NCBI GenBank assembly: GCA_030737835.1 | Contig: CM060850.1 | Span: 27,935,385 to 27,999,384 of the forward strand | Length of the DNA: 64,000 nucleotides | Direction of reading: 5' to 3' | Origin: Acorus gramineus | Taxonomy: Eukaryota > Streptophyta > Magnoliopsida > Acorales > Acoraceae | In this document: in pieces, positions 46,790-57,021 of the stretch | Layout of the letters: each line of letters begins with the position of its first letter | How positions within the stretch are numbered: position 1 is the stretch's first letter | Program-made: the position numbers and the translations under genes | Notes under the pieces: generated by a model | Database searches by the model: none | Told to the model about the DNA's origin: nothing | What the model saw: only the letters and a program-made list of their open reading frames with translations

Positions 46790-47854
46790 GGAGAGGAAAT
46801 GAAACGACAGAAAAAAAAACCCTAGCGAACGTCGCCCTCCCGCATTAGGGCATCGGAGAAGAACAGATGGACAGGAAGGTTTTGAGCGGGGGATTTGGAG
46901 AGGCTGATCGGGTGAAAAAGAGAGGGGGGAACGATCGAGAAAGATCGGATTGTTTGGTTTCAGAGAGGGTTTTTTTGGGCATGAATTTGAGGGATTAGTT
47001 TTTTTTTATTATTATTATTATTTTTAAGGAAGACTGCAGGGCCTCTCCAATAAAAGGGCACTCCTTGGAAGTATTTTTGGTACGTACAGGGCCCGAGTCG
47101 TGATCTTTTGTGATTAAAACCTTACCAAAAATAAAATTTGAGGGTAATTTGAAACCCCTTTTGGAAAAAGTATGATTTTTTGTAAAAGCTTGCTGTTATA
47201 CAGTCTACGACTCTACGGTCTCGCGTAACCTCCAGTCCACTCACTGACAGTGAAAAAAAATTATATTTTTGGGAAAATTCGGTATAACAACCCCCTCCAC
47301 CCCCCCTCCCTAAACTGTTTGAAATACATATGAATTCAGGACTTTTCTTGGAGTCCATATAACCCTTTGAAAACACATATATACATCCAAGTAGTTCATG
47401 AGTTAAATTTCCGTTGATGGATAAGGAATATTATGCGAATATTCTGTTTGGTTAATCCTGACTGAAAACACATTATTTCAAACACTCCTGTATTGTGTTA
47501 AAAATGTAAAAAAAATATTTGATAAATGACGATTTTATTTCTATAGATAGGATTTTATAATCCATTCAGAATGATAAAATCGTTATTTATAGAGAGTTTT
47601 CTGTGTTTTCAATAAATTGTATGGGTTTTTTGTATACTGTGTTTTTAGTTAGAGTTAACCAAATAGATTTTTATAAAATATTTCTCAACTGTTAATAGAA
47701 GTTTAACTCAGCGAGTTATTTGATTTTTTTCCTTATATTTTATAAATAATATCTCATTAATTTATTATAATATATATTGGTACATATATATATGATTTTA
47801 AAAAATAAAATAAAAATATGAGTGTACTACATTTGGTACTATAAAAAAAAGTAG
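46790..47854. other. HUB1 promoter and leader region, then spacer
   Basis: The first 200 bp upstream of the HUB1 ATG are GC-balanced with GA/CT-rich stretches, as expected for a leader and TATA-less promoter; no clear TATA box was found. Beyond about 47000 the sequence is AT-rich and featureless apart from a C run near 47290. Confidence 0.4.
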
Positions 47855-48129
47855 AAATTTTTAGTTTTAAGTCTCCACAAACCATCATATTTAGTGATCG
47901 ATTCCTCCCTTCTTCGTATTTAGGTTTTAGTCCCCCGATTTAAAGGATAATTCATGGATAGGTCCCTCACAGGGACTAAAAAGTAAATTAAATAATTTAT
48001 GGATAGGTCCCTCTCAAGGACTAAAAAGGAACTATCATTTAAATCTGGAGACTAAAACCTAAATACGAAGAAGGGAGGGATCGATCACTAAATATGATGG
48101 TTTGTGGGGACTTAAAACTAAAAATCCCA
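47855..48129. mobile_element. Foldback MITE, 275-bp family, copy 1
   Basis: Nearly the whole element is an inverted repeat. The left arm has tttttagttttaagtctcc, catatttagtgatcgattcc and ggttttagtccccc; the right arm has ggagactaaaacctaaata, gggagggatcgatcac and ggacttaaaactaaaaatccc. The centre holds two direct copies of a unit with atggataggtccctc and agggactaaaaag or aaggactaaaaag. It is close in sequence and equal in length to 63449-63723. Confidence 0.85.
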
Positions 48130-51090
48130 AAAAAGTATTGAGTATAACATGGTTAAAAAATTTGTTTGAGATTTTATCATAAAAATATGTTTTTTAAAAA
48201 ACAAAGAATGAGTTTCCTGATAATCGAGTTTTATTAAGTTATTTTATACATAATAATATGTTTCAAACAGTTTTGAAATGGCCCCTTAATAAAACTTAAT
48301 TTAATAAAACTCATTTCTTTGCCTCTAAAAAGCATTTTTTGTACAAATAGTTAAAACAAATATTAAACTTATGTATTTGTGTTTTTTTTTTATTTTTTAC
48401 AAAAACATTTGTAAATATATTTGTGTTTTTTATTTTTACAAAAACAAAAACTCATTCGAACGCGTTTCCAAAGCGTCCTTTGATAATATTATGACCATAA
48501 TATGTAATGTTGTCTTATATTTACAATTGGTCAACATCATTTTGGATCTGGTTACTTGATCATTTCCCATGGAGAAAATGATGGATAATGATAAATAACA
48601 TATTTAATACTTTAAAAAAAGTGTTTTTACGTGGTTCCATTATACATGAGACATACATATCGTTAAAAAATATTATTTAAAAATTTATTCATACAATTCG
48701 TTAGAATATGTGTTTTATTTTTTTATAAAATATATATTTCATACGCATACTATTATTTTTAAAAAAATCAACCACGGCAAATGATAAACATGCTGTGACC
48801 AACATTTTCCTAAAAATACATTTGTTAAAGATGAATAAAAATTACTCATTTATACATGTATGTGAGAGAAACATTTGTTCTTACTTATCCATCTAAATCT
48901 AAAATTTTAAGTATATTTTATCGAGACAAAATGGTTAACACAAAAGAAAATAAATTTGAAGAAGGGATAACAACCGAATGAATTATGTAAGCTCATATAA
49001 GTTATCTGTGAACCAGGGTTAGGATGTAATACACAATATATATTTGAAAAATATATAATTGTTTTTTTTGTTGAAGTTTCTTAGATTATTAAGGGTTAAT
49101 TGGGGTGTGAGCAGTAGAGCAGTTGAAAAATTGTAAATATGATAGTTAATGAGATGTGATTCATATTATTTTCTCTCTCGTCATCAATATATAATTGTAG
49201 CCACTCTTTTAGCAATGAAAGAGTAGATAGCAAGTTTTACATTTTAAAAAAATAAAATAAGACATGAGATTGAGAAGTAAAAGATTTCGTAACTAAATCA
49301 CCCATTGTTATTATCAATATAGATATAATTAATGAACTTAATACATATATATTAAAAAAATTCACATCAATGTGTAAATAAATTGTTTGTATGGATAAAT
49401 AATACTTGTTTTTAAAATTACTAATGGAACTTGACAGGTACATGTTGTTCATCTACGTATTTACTTATATGAATTTATTTTACGATGAAATGATGTCTTA
49501 AATTTATGAAGCAAAAAAAGATTAATATATATAAACATTGTACATACACTCGAATTAAATGAAAAAACATAGTGATAAATTTACAATAATTCTATAACTA
49601 AAATATTGTTAGTTAATTCATCGGAATGGGTAAATGTTATATTTTTTACCAATTCAATTCAAGCTAAAGTAGTAAACCTTTTAATTATATCCTTATGATA
49701 TTACCAGCCACTGGCCATACTATATACGTGTAATTTTTTTTATAATCCCCATTAATTTAATAACTTCTAGGTCAAATCATCACAATCAAACCACCGATAT
49801 GTAATCTAAATTGATCTCCATGACATACAGGATAACAAGCACATTATTGAGTTTGGACATAATTTACAACCATGATTTTATGATTTTGAGTCTTGATGTT
49901 ACCTAAAAAAAACATTAGGGGTGCAACTTAAACTGGCATATAAGCAGGTTTGAGTTGGGGTTTTAGCGTATAAGTTCACTTTGAACCTGAGCAACAGTAA
50001 AATTATTTGGTTGCATAATTACAGAAACAACTTTTTACGATTATAAAAGTTGTACTATCGCACAACCAAATACATCCTTATACTATAATCGTAAAAGTTG
50101 GTGGTTGAATAAAGTCCATGGTCGACTATTACAGTTTTACAATTGAATGGTTGGAGCTTTGGTTGACAGGAATAAAAGGGATTAAATGTTGGTTTGATAA
50201 TCGAGATTCAGTGAAATGCATCACTCATTAAGAATCCAGATCTTATAAATTAAATGAGAAAGGAGTCCAATTTGAGTAGTCTAGAAATAACTACACGAAT
50301 GAATGTTATTTATCTAAGGCTGTTTTGTTGTGCGTTTGAAGCATTTTTGTTTTTTAAAAAGTTAAAAAGCTAAAATCGTGCAGTCAAATGGAACAGCTCT
50401 TTGCATAATCGGAAGTTGGATTTCTTTTAATTTTTTTCTCAAAATCTGTGTTTTGAAAAACTTAAAAATAAGATTTTTTTGGTCGGAATCGATTTTTTTA
50501 ATTAAAAAGCAGCTTCTCTGCCAAACATTAAACTCATTTCAAATATTGATTCCTGAATTAAAAAAAAACATCATAAAAAAGTTAAGGTCTAAAATCATCT
50601 TATAAAATATCTTTATTCCAAAAACTACTTTTCAATATGTGTTTCCAAACGGACGTAAGTTGCTCAAATAAAAGATTAATAGTAAGAAAAAAAATTACTA
50701 AGCAATCACAACATTATTTTATATGGAAAAAATGTATGTTCCTTTATTCCCCCTTCTTCCGGTTATGCTGCACACCAAGGGGTAAAAAAAAAGAGTAAAA
50801 TAACGTTTTACACTCGATTTGTCTTACAGTTCAAAATATAATCTTTTATGCATTGTTAAAAATCTAATGAAGTATATGTATCGTTAAAAGATTATATATA
50901 TATATATATTTTGTTTACATTGACTAAAAATTTGTTCATTCGATTCGAAATGGAACAATATACAATATACACTTTTCACCAAAGCAGATATCTCGTTATA
51001 TGATGTTTACTGTTAAAAAAAAGTGATCTACATTTTGAACCATAAAAAGAACGAAGCTAACATTTCCAATGCAAGAACACAATTTTGTAA
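48130..51090. other. AT-rich spacer
   Basis: No gene was recognised. It contains a degraded copy of the attcattggaata repeat (about 48600-48800), TA-rich simple sequence (50895-50910) and many T/A runs. Open frames here are short and hydrophobic from AT richness alone. Confidence 0.5.
48600..48800 (+). repeat. Dispersed short repeat, degraded copy
   Basis: It contains caattcgttagaatatgtg, ttttttataaaatatatat and ctattatttttaaaaaaatc in the same order as the copies at 2.8, 28.9 and 53.3 kb. Confidence 0.4.
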
Positions 51091-51455
51091 AAAGCGCTGG
51101 ACGCTAGTCAAAAGATAGAGAAGGGACTATGAATTAATCGGCTAGGCGGGGGATTAATCGGAGATTAAATAATCACTTTAGAATAATAAATATGATAAAT
51201 ATATATATTATATATGACCATTTTATACTACAAAATAATAACAAAGTAACATAAAAATAAAATTATTAATATAAGTATAACAGAGATAACATAAAAAAAC
51301 AATTAATAAATGTATAACATATAAGATAACGTAATAACTTATTAATCATTGGGTTAAAAAAAATGACTAAGCGATAAACATTGCCAGATAGGCCCACCTA
51401 AGCTTAGGCAGGAGATTAATAAGGACCTTGACGAGATTTTTAGAGCACTGCAAAA
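51091..51455. mobile_element. MITE of the 'aaaaagcgct' family, uninterrupted copy
   Basis: It starts ttgtaaaaagcgctggac and ends tttttagagcactgc, with aggcgggggattaatcgg on the left and taagcttaggcaggagatta on the right as subterminal inverted blocks. It matches the split copy at 38392-39640. It lies only about 50 bp downstream of the sugar-transporter stop codon (51507), so it may be within the 3' UTR of that gene. Confidence 0.65.
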
Positions 51456-51506
51456 ATAACTTGGTATAACAATTTTACTTTCACCATTTCAAAAATATAA
51501 AAACAA

Positions 51507-54500
51507 TCAATTGATTCCATGAACTTCAACATCCATTTTCCCCTCCCCACCCACCACCCTCTTCCAAAACCAGTGCTTTCTCCAAACCTCCTCCATCTTC
51601 TCTATGGGCACCCCCCTCGTCTCCGGCAACAACGCCCACACGAACCCCGTCATCAACACAACCCACCCACCAAAGAAGAAGAACAACCCGGCCTTCAAGT
51701 GACACAGCATCGGCAAAAACGACTGCGCCACCGCAAACGTGAACGTGAAATTCACCGCAACCGCCACTCCCTGCCCCGCGGACCGCACCTCGAGCGGGAA
51801 CACCTCGCTCGGCACGAGCCACCCGAGCGGGCCCCACGACCACCCGTACCCCGCCACGTACGCCCACACCGCGATCAGCACCACCCACGCCCACCCCTTC
51901 CCGAGCAGCTCCCCTTGGTCGTGGAGGCGCGCGGCGAGGACGCCTCCCACGACCGCGAGGGACACGAGCATCTGCGCGCCTCCCGCAAAGAAGAGGGTCC
52001 GACGCCCCAAGCGGTCCACCACTAGCATTGAAAGGAACGTCGCGCCCGACCCGACGAGGCCGGTCAACACCGCGGACAGCAGGGACGCGCTCTCGCCGAG
52101 GCCGATTGTTCGGAAGAGGAGGGGCGAGTAGAAGGCGACCACGTTGATCCCCGTCACCTGTGTACAAGAATTTAGGGAATGCAGAAGAAGAATCGGAGTT
52201 TCAAGGCATGAGTACGCTTTCGCGTTTCCTCTGTCTGTTTAATGCATCTTTCAATGAGTTGGCCGATATATACAGTGAGAATAAGCTTATTTTCATGCGC
52301 TCAGTTTTTTTTTTATAGTCTAAAATGAAGACTACGTGCGTATATGTTTTGATTCTTGTCAGCCATAGGTAAAGTATATATCAATTATATGAAAAAAATT
52401 AGAAATATTTGATATTCAAGTATCCAAAATGTGGATATAGATATCAATTTAAAAAATATATGAATTTGACATTTATTATAAAATTATATCTGATTATAAA
52501 AATATATTTTTATATTATATATTATTCATATTTGTTATCTTGTATAATTAGTCACAGTCAGTTATCATATTTTATATTATTATTAATTTTTCTATATATG
52601 ATACATGAAAAGAAAAAATAAATTTTAAAATCTCAATTTTAATTTCATATCCCTTTAATATATCATCTATTGATTATTCAAATTAGTATTATAATTTAAA
52701 CACATTAATTATTTAAAAAATATATAAATTAAATAATATGAATACGACAATTAATATCAATTATTAAGATAAAATATGATACGTAGACAGGCTTACCTGT
52801 TGGAAGAACGGGATAGCGAAGGCCACCACCAGCTGCGGCCGGTGCTTCCTCGCTGTCATGAGTTCCCGGAGAGGGAGCCGCACGGATTCCGAGGCGGCAC
52901 GGGCGCGGACCATGTCGTTGAACTCCGCGCGCACGTCAGGCGCGCCGCGGATCCTTCGGAGGAGGGCCTCGGCGCGGCGGAGGTCGTCATTGTCGCTGGC
53001 GCGGTGGATGAGGCTGTTGGGGGTCTCGGGGAGGAAGAGCGCACCGAGGGCGAGGGCGGAGGCGGGGACGGCGGCCAAGGCGAGGGAGACGCGCCAGCCC
53101 CAGCTGCGGTGGAGTTTGTCGACGAAGTAGTTGATGAGGGTGGCGGAGATGTATCCGACGCCGATGCTTAGGTGGAAGCCGTTGTTGAAGGCTCCCCTGT
53201 ATTTGGGAGGGGCCATCTCTGACAGATACAGTGGCACTGACTGAAACCAACAACACCGACCAAAGATTGGATTTTTTTTTCTTTTCGTTTTTGGGTGCTG
53301 TTACACCCGTGTTTATTTTCAGCTTCGATTTCAGTCTTAACGCATATGCTCACGTTAACAAAGCATATATTTTAAAATAATTTTTTTATATTTTTTATAA
53401 ATACATCCATGCAATTCATTGGAGTATATGCTTTATTTTTTATAAAAACATGTACTTCATTAGATGACGTATACTATTTTTAAAAAATTCAAAACATATG
53501 TAGGCTGGAAATGAGGTTGAAAATGGAGCTGGATGTAACATTATCCATTTTTTTTAGTCCCCCCAATCTCTAGTGATTGACTTGAACCCTATTTGGATCT
53601 AGTTGCTATTTTTAAAAAATTCAAAACATATAAACTGAAAATGGGGTTGAAAATGGAGCTGGATGTAACATTATCCTTCTTTTTAAGTTTCCCCGATCTC
53701 TAGTGACTGACTTGAACACTGTTTGGATCTAGTTGTCAAAAGTTATTTTGTTTTTGCACTATCAGTTTTCATGGAGAATTTTAAGTTTCAAGATAGTTGA
53801 ATAGGCAGTGATTAAGATGGAATAAGGGCGAATAAGCTCAAAAATTTGTTTGTTTGTAATAAATAAATAAATATAATTTTATCAGTATAAGTGAGAATAA
53901 GGTGGTATTAGTATTCCAGATCCACTTAGAATTGTATCATTCCATCTAATTTATTTAATTGGTATAAGAGAGTCCACACTTCAAACCACCTACCATAAAT
54001 CAAGACTCTTATATTAATTTTTTTTCATATTTTATAAATTTTCATCTAATATCCTATTCAAATTTTATTAATAATTTATTCATAATCAACTATACAATAA
54101 AAACTTAATTATTTAGTGTTCCAACAAAAATAAATAAAAACACAAACAAACAGAAAATAACATAATTCTTATATATATTGGAGTAGTTATCTATCTCAAA
54201 ATAGTTTATGTCATTGTTCAAATATGTACTTTAGAGTTTGAATTTGGTTCAAATGTATTGAAAGTCAACAAAAGATTTTTTATGAAAAAATTGGTTGAGA
54301 TAGATTTTTCATCGAAAATTGATTTCAAATAATACACCATTTTTTTTTTTTTTCAAATAAGACTTGAAAAGTGAATCACGGGCATGGTCACATAATTGGG
54401 CGACTTGGCACACACTAATGTTCAATTCAATACGCCAAGTGTTCAATTCAATCCTACAAGTGAGCATTTACAAAATGGTATAATTTATTTAATATGAGAA

Positions 54501-55283
54501 ATAGGTGCAAGAACATAGAATGTGAATGCCATAAATATTTATAAAAAAATGATAACATATAATTCGATATGTGTATTTATTTATAAGTAGAAAAAAAATG
54601 GTTGAAATAACACAATTCTCTTATTCTCATATATTTTAGTATAGTCATACTCATATATTCTTTAAAAACAAACCACTTTTTTTTAACTTATTCGCCCCTA
54701 TGACCTTCTTATTCCTCACCCATTCCCTATTCTTAATTTTGTTCATGAGTAAACACACTTCAGCTGATAGAGTCGTACTTTTCCTAACACTCAGATAAAT
54801 TTAAAGCACTATGTGATTGTGATCATGGGACATGAGAAACCAGACCTGACTGGCAAAGCCAACGACGATGCCGAGCAAGACACGGCCGATGATGAGCATG
54901 TACACATTGACAGCAACCCCGCCGAGCACCGCCCCGACGAGGAAGGCGGCGCCGCCGAGGAGGATGGAGGGCCTGCGTCCGAAGGCGGAGGTGACGGAGG
55001 ACGCGAAGAGGGAGGCGATGAGACCGGCGAAGAAGAGCGAGGAAGTGAAGGCCGTGAGTAGCTGACTATCGAACTTGCAGTAGTTGCTGGTGTCGTCCGA
55101 ACGCGCGGCGGATGTCATCCGCGCGTACACGTCGGGGAAGAACTTCTCCAAGAAGGGTGTCATGGACGTCACGCCGCCCGAGATTCCGATGTCGTAGCCG
55201 AAGATGACGCCTCCCATGGTGGAGGTCATGCACGAGAGGACGACGAAGGGGGTCATGCGGCCGTTGTAGAGGGCGGATGCCAT
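51507..55283 (-). CDS. STP-type monosaccharide/H+ symporter (MFS sugar transporter)
   Basis: Three exons (55283-54846, 53240-52797 and 52157-51507), all phase 0 with GT-AG borders, give 510 aa, the usual length for plant sugar transport proteins. STP carriers import hexoses with protons across the plasma membrane. Diagnostic blocks are [20 protein letters not shown] in the first helix region, [30 protein letters not shown], the [10 protein letters not shown] motif ending the first half, [19 protein letters not shown] across junction 2, [25 protein letters not shown] and [20 protein letters not shown]. Twelve membrane helices are expected. The start at 55283 is the first ATG in frame. Exons are very GC-rich, while intron 1 (1.6 kb) is AT-rich and carries two MITEs and a tandem duplication. 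The exact STP subtype cannot be assigned by eye. Confidence 0.95.
53299..53540. mobile_element. MITE of the dispersed 'tgttac' family in sugar-transporter intron 1
   Basis: It begins tgttacacccgtgtttattt and ends gctggatgtaaca. The terminal 35-40 bp are imperfect inverted repeats (cagcttcgatttcag against the complement of ctggaaatgaggttg). The inner motifs cgcatatgctcacgttaaca and attcattggagtatatgc match the copy at 28926-29187. Confidence 0.65.
53474..53735 (+). repeat. Tandem duplication, about 130-bp unit, two copies
   Basis: Units at 53474-53605 and 53606-53735 both start ctatttttaaaaaattcaaa, share tgaaaatggagctggatgta, and end tttggatctagttg. They differ by scattered substitutions and small indels. 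The duplicated segment includes the right end of the MITE plus flanking DNA, so the duplication came after the insertion. It is within intron 1 of the sugar transporter. Confidence 0.8.
53797..54730. mobile_element. Foldback MITE in sugar-transporter intron 1
   Basis: The left end has gaataagggcgaataagctc and tttgtttgtttg; the right end has their complements, acaaaccact and cttattcgcccctatgacct. Interior blocks (ataatttattcataatcaac, caaacaaacagaaaataac) are shared with the elements at 38703-39544 and 55675-56090. About 930 bp, no coding capacity; boundaries approximate. Confidence 0.55.
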
Positions 55284-55287
55284 GGTT

Positions 55288-55318
55288 GCGCGTACAGTGC
55301 GCGCGAGCGCGCGCGCGA
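55288..55318. repeat. Alternating CG tract in the sugar-transporter leader
   Basis: A run of alternating G and C (gtgcgcgcgagcgcgcgcgc) lies a few bases upstream of the start codon at 55283. Alternating purine-pyrimidine tracts can adopt Z-DNA and are unstable in length. Confidence 0.7.
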
Positions 55319-55429
55319 GAGGGGGATGTGGAAGGATAAGGCGCGCAAGAGTTTGTTGACTTGTTTGGCGTGCCAATTAAGGGAAACAGAAAATGATGCT
55401 GTGACCAATCATGCCCATCCTTTTCGTTT

Positions 55430-55442
55430 ATTTATTATATAC
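55430..55442 (-). promoter_or_regulatory. Probable TATA box of the sugar transporter
   Basis: On the minus strand TATATAATAAATA lies about 150 bp upstream of the ATG, at a reasonable distance for a leader of about 110-120 nt. Confidence 0.4.
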
Positions 55443-55674
55443 ATGTGTGTGTTTTCATTCAGTCAATGTATCAGAGCTTGCGCTGTTACAAAAGCGGCCC
55501 CCGCTTTGTCTCATTTGGAAATTTGGATCTGGGAATGAGATTTGTTGGTATCGGTAGACATCTCACCAAAAAAAATAAAAAAGCAAAAAAAGAGAGAGAA
55601 GATGACAATGTGTAACTTGTGATCATTTATATAGCTGTAATTCAAACGCTGAGGATTGGTATGCTTTATGGGGC

Positions 55675-56090
55675 GTTTAGGCAGAGGAACAGGAGAGGAA
55701 TAAGTGGGAACAGATAAAAAAAAAAAAAAAGTTTGGGTAGAAAGAATAAATGAGTATAATTATACAGAATTATGTAAGAATAAACTAATATTTATATTTT
55801 AAATCCTCATTTAGAATTGTGTTATTCATCTACTAGTATAAAGGGACACACAGGCCAAATCACATGTCACCACATTAAATCATGTCTTCACCTCTTATGC
55901 ATCAATAGGATCCACTCATCCACCTTTTAAATTAATTTTTTATACTTTATCAACATTTTATTCTTCATCAACCAATCAACTCAATCTTTAATATTACGTT
56001 TCCTAATGAAAATAACAAAAAACACAACCAAACAGAAAATCACTTATTCTATAGATAAAGTTATTTATTCTTGTGATATGTATAAACCTC
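55675..56090. repeat. Half copy of the foldback MITE family
   Basis: It starts gaggaataagtgggaac, includes tagaattgtgttattcatct, then aatattacgtttcctaatg and acaaccaaacagaaaat, in the same order as the left half of the element at 53797-54730. The matching right arm is absent, so it is a truncated copy. The rest of the spacer to 57021 is AT-rich with a CT-rich block (56280-56420) and an ATT microsatellite near 56622-56640. Confidence 0.5.
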
Positions 56091-56927
56091 ATAATAACTA
56101 TTATCTTTTATGAGAAAAACATGAATTTGTTTGAACTTTCTAATTTTCTTAAAAGAAAAAAAAAACTCTTTAAAAAAATTAAAAATTTTGTGTTTTGTTT
56201 TATTTAAAATGGTAAAATTATTATCAACTCCAATTTAAATGAAAACTTATTATAGAAAATTTTAAAAATCTGGCCATTAAATAACATCCTTTTGCCTCTT
56301 TATTTTCTATCTCTTCTATGTCCTCTTCCCTCTAACCTACGCTCTCTCTCACTTTTTGCTTCTTTATTTCCTATGTCTTCTATGTTCTCTCCCCTCCAAC
56401 CTTCTCTCTCTCTCACTTTAAAAGTGAGGCTTGGGATTACTTGGAACTCTTTGGTTTGGTTCTAATTTAAAAATAGTCAGACATTTTCTTTCAAAAACAA
56501 ATAAATAAAAATTATAATAATCAATAGTTCTGAGTTTAATTTAAAATTTTGTTATTATTCTTATAATTTTGCCACCATTACAGTCTCCCTCTAAGAAAAA
56601 ATATATGTTGGGGTTAACATTATTATTATTATTATTATTTAATAATGAATACTTCATGTAATATGTATCTCTGTAAAAATTGAAATACATGCTCTAATAA
56701 ATTACATGTAGACTCATTAAAGAGACTGCACATGAGATAACAAAATACAAAATACAGCTCAAACGAAGCACTAGATAAGGTGGCCCTATTTCAAATACCG
56801 CAAGAGCCAACCAATCCTAGAATTAGAAGCCTGTTCACAAGAGAAATAAATATATAGAATCTACTATGAAAAGAATATATAAGCTTAGGAGTGTATAACA
56901 TGACAACAAATATATATTACTGATTCG

Positions 56928-56933
56928 TTTATT
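56928..56933 (-). terminator. Candidate polyadenylation signal of the MYB-related gene
   Basis: AATAAA on the minus strand, about 90 nt past the stop codon at 57022, a normal distance for a plant 3' UTR. Confidence 0.45.
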
Positions 56934-57021
56934 GATCATCTATGAACAAAGGGAATCAGCAAAACCTTTCATAACCCTGCTTCAAAGCTTGAGTTCACAT
57001 CCCCCTTTCAACATCTGACCA

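Noticed and set aside
51519..52167. Additional frames over the sugar-transporter exons, including a 213-aa Arg/Gly-rich frame
   Set aside because: Shadows of GC-rich coding sequence; the transporter frame alone has motifs and consistent splicing.
55326..55376. N-terminal extension of the sugar transporter up to 55376
   Set aside because: The upstream frame begins with TTG and has no ATG; 55283 is the first ATG and fits family length.
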